From the NCBI GenBank assembly GCA_041391505.1, contig JAWKNW010000012.1:1-64000 (forward strand): a stretch of DNA of 64,000 bases, written 5' to 3'. Below are positions 63,761-64,000 of the stretch, piece by piece; the stretch's first letter is position 1; the number at the start of each line of letters is the position of its first letter. Origin of the DNA: Rhodothermales bacterium (lineage in GTDB: Bacteria > Bacteroidota > Rhodothermia > Rhodothermales > JAHQVL01). Below the pieces are notes generated by a model that saw only the letters and a program-made list of their open reading frames with translations, was not told where the DNA came from and made no database searches. The position numbers were made by a program, and so were the translations under genes.

Positions 63761-64000
63761 ATGATGACAAAGCATACTCGAGGACTCGGCTGGGCCGGCG
63801 CCATCACGCTGGCGCTGGTCGTCGCATGGGCGATGCCCGAACGGTCCGTGGTATCGACGCTGACGCTCGGCGATCCCGCGATCCAATCGATCGGGGCGCT
63901 GACGTTCGGTCCCGAAAACATCCTGATCGTCGGCGATTCGAAATCCGCCTCCGTGGTCGCGCTCGACGTGATGGATACGGACGCGCCGGGCGATGCCCAG
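63761..64000 (+). CDS. Exported beta-propeller-like protein, 5' part only
   Basis: The frame opens at ATG 63761 (second ATG 63764) and is open to the window edge, 80 codons. An N-terminal hydrophobic segment (GWAGAITLALVVAWAMPE) is followed by IQSIGALTFGPENILIVGDSKSASVVALDV, which reads like the first blade of a YVTN/NHL-type propeller. Divergent from the propeller-cytochrome gene with 250 bp between. Identity cannot be settled from this part. Confidence 0.65.
   Translation, partial: MMTKHTRGLGWAGAITLALVVAWAMPERSVVSTLTLGDPAIQSIGALTFGPENILIVGDSKSASVVALDVMDTDAPGDAQ

Overview
The window looks like a chromosomal segment (roughly 64% GC by eye) from a Bacteroidota-related organism, most likely of the Rhodothermota/Rhodothermales type. 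Two secreted proteins end in type IX secretion sorting domains (one with the YPNPFNPST motif). FG-GAP/UnbV proteins, heme-propeller-HEAT proteins, a sulfatase and Tat-exported sugar enzymes add to a glycan-oriented, aerobic lifestyle. This placement is an inference; no rRNA or tRNA gene was seen.

Region 1 (1-12.5 kb) is the most unusual part. A carrier protein, an amino-acid-adenylating ligase and an acyl-CoA-dehydrogenase-like flavoenzyme form a tight operon, set among four tandem paralogues of an MBOAT acyltransferase fused to an SGNH domain. The set parallels Dlt alanylation (DltA ligase, DltC carrier, DltB MBOAT, DltD SGNH-like). However, the ligase binding-pocket residues read D-L-L-Y-F-A-L-V-C-K, close to the code I recall for the L-proline ligases of pyrrole pathways (PltF, RedM), and the dehydrogenase resembles PltE/RedW. 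My hypothesis is a Dlt-like export machine that puts a pyrrole-2-carboxyl (or prolyl-derived) group on an envelope or exported acceptor. Paralogues 2 and 3 share a nearly identical core of about 1.1 kb that is full of small indels, either decay or consensus errors in a repeat.

Region 2 (12.5-26.7 kb) holds housekeeping and accessory genes: an O-methyltransferase, a REP-associated transposase with nearby palindromes, an FG-GAP/UnbV T9SS cargo, an APH-like kinase, a HAD phosphatase, a methyltransferase, hydrolases, an ArsR-SRPBCC operon with a visible operator, a MITE-like hairpin, a ZIP transporter, and a small KOW-like protein coupled to a thioredoxin-reductase-like enzyme.

Region 3 (26.7-34.3 kb) is decaying accessory DNA. 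It has two toxin-antitoxin loci with intact antitoxins and interrupted toxins, two broken heads of a DUF4038 glycosidase gene beside the intact one, a pair of secreted paralogues, and a divergent membrane regulator-like gene.

Region 4 (34.5-54.4 kb) is mostly core: CPA2 antiporter-RCK-EIIA fusion, biotin carboxylase, DnaJ-like chaperone, PLP aminotransferase, AEC permease, TypA/BipA, a coupled cupredoxin-cytochrome-diheme peroxidase-hybrid kinase operon, ComEA-like protein, a frameshifted sulfatase, pterin dehydratase, a hairpin array, RuvA and NadE.

Region 5 (54.5-64 kb) is a sugar-oxidation-type cluster: a Tat-exported Gfo/Idh/MocA oxidoreductase, an HD hydrolase, two large propeller-HEAT-cytochrome c lipoproteins, a Tat-exported TIM-barrel isomerase, and the start of one more exported protein.
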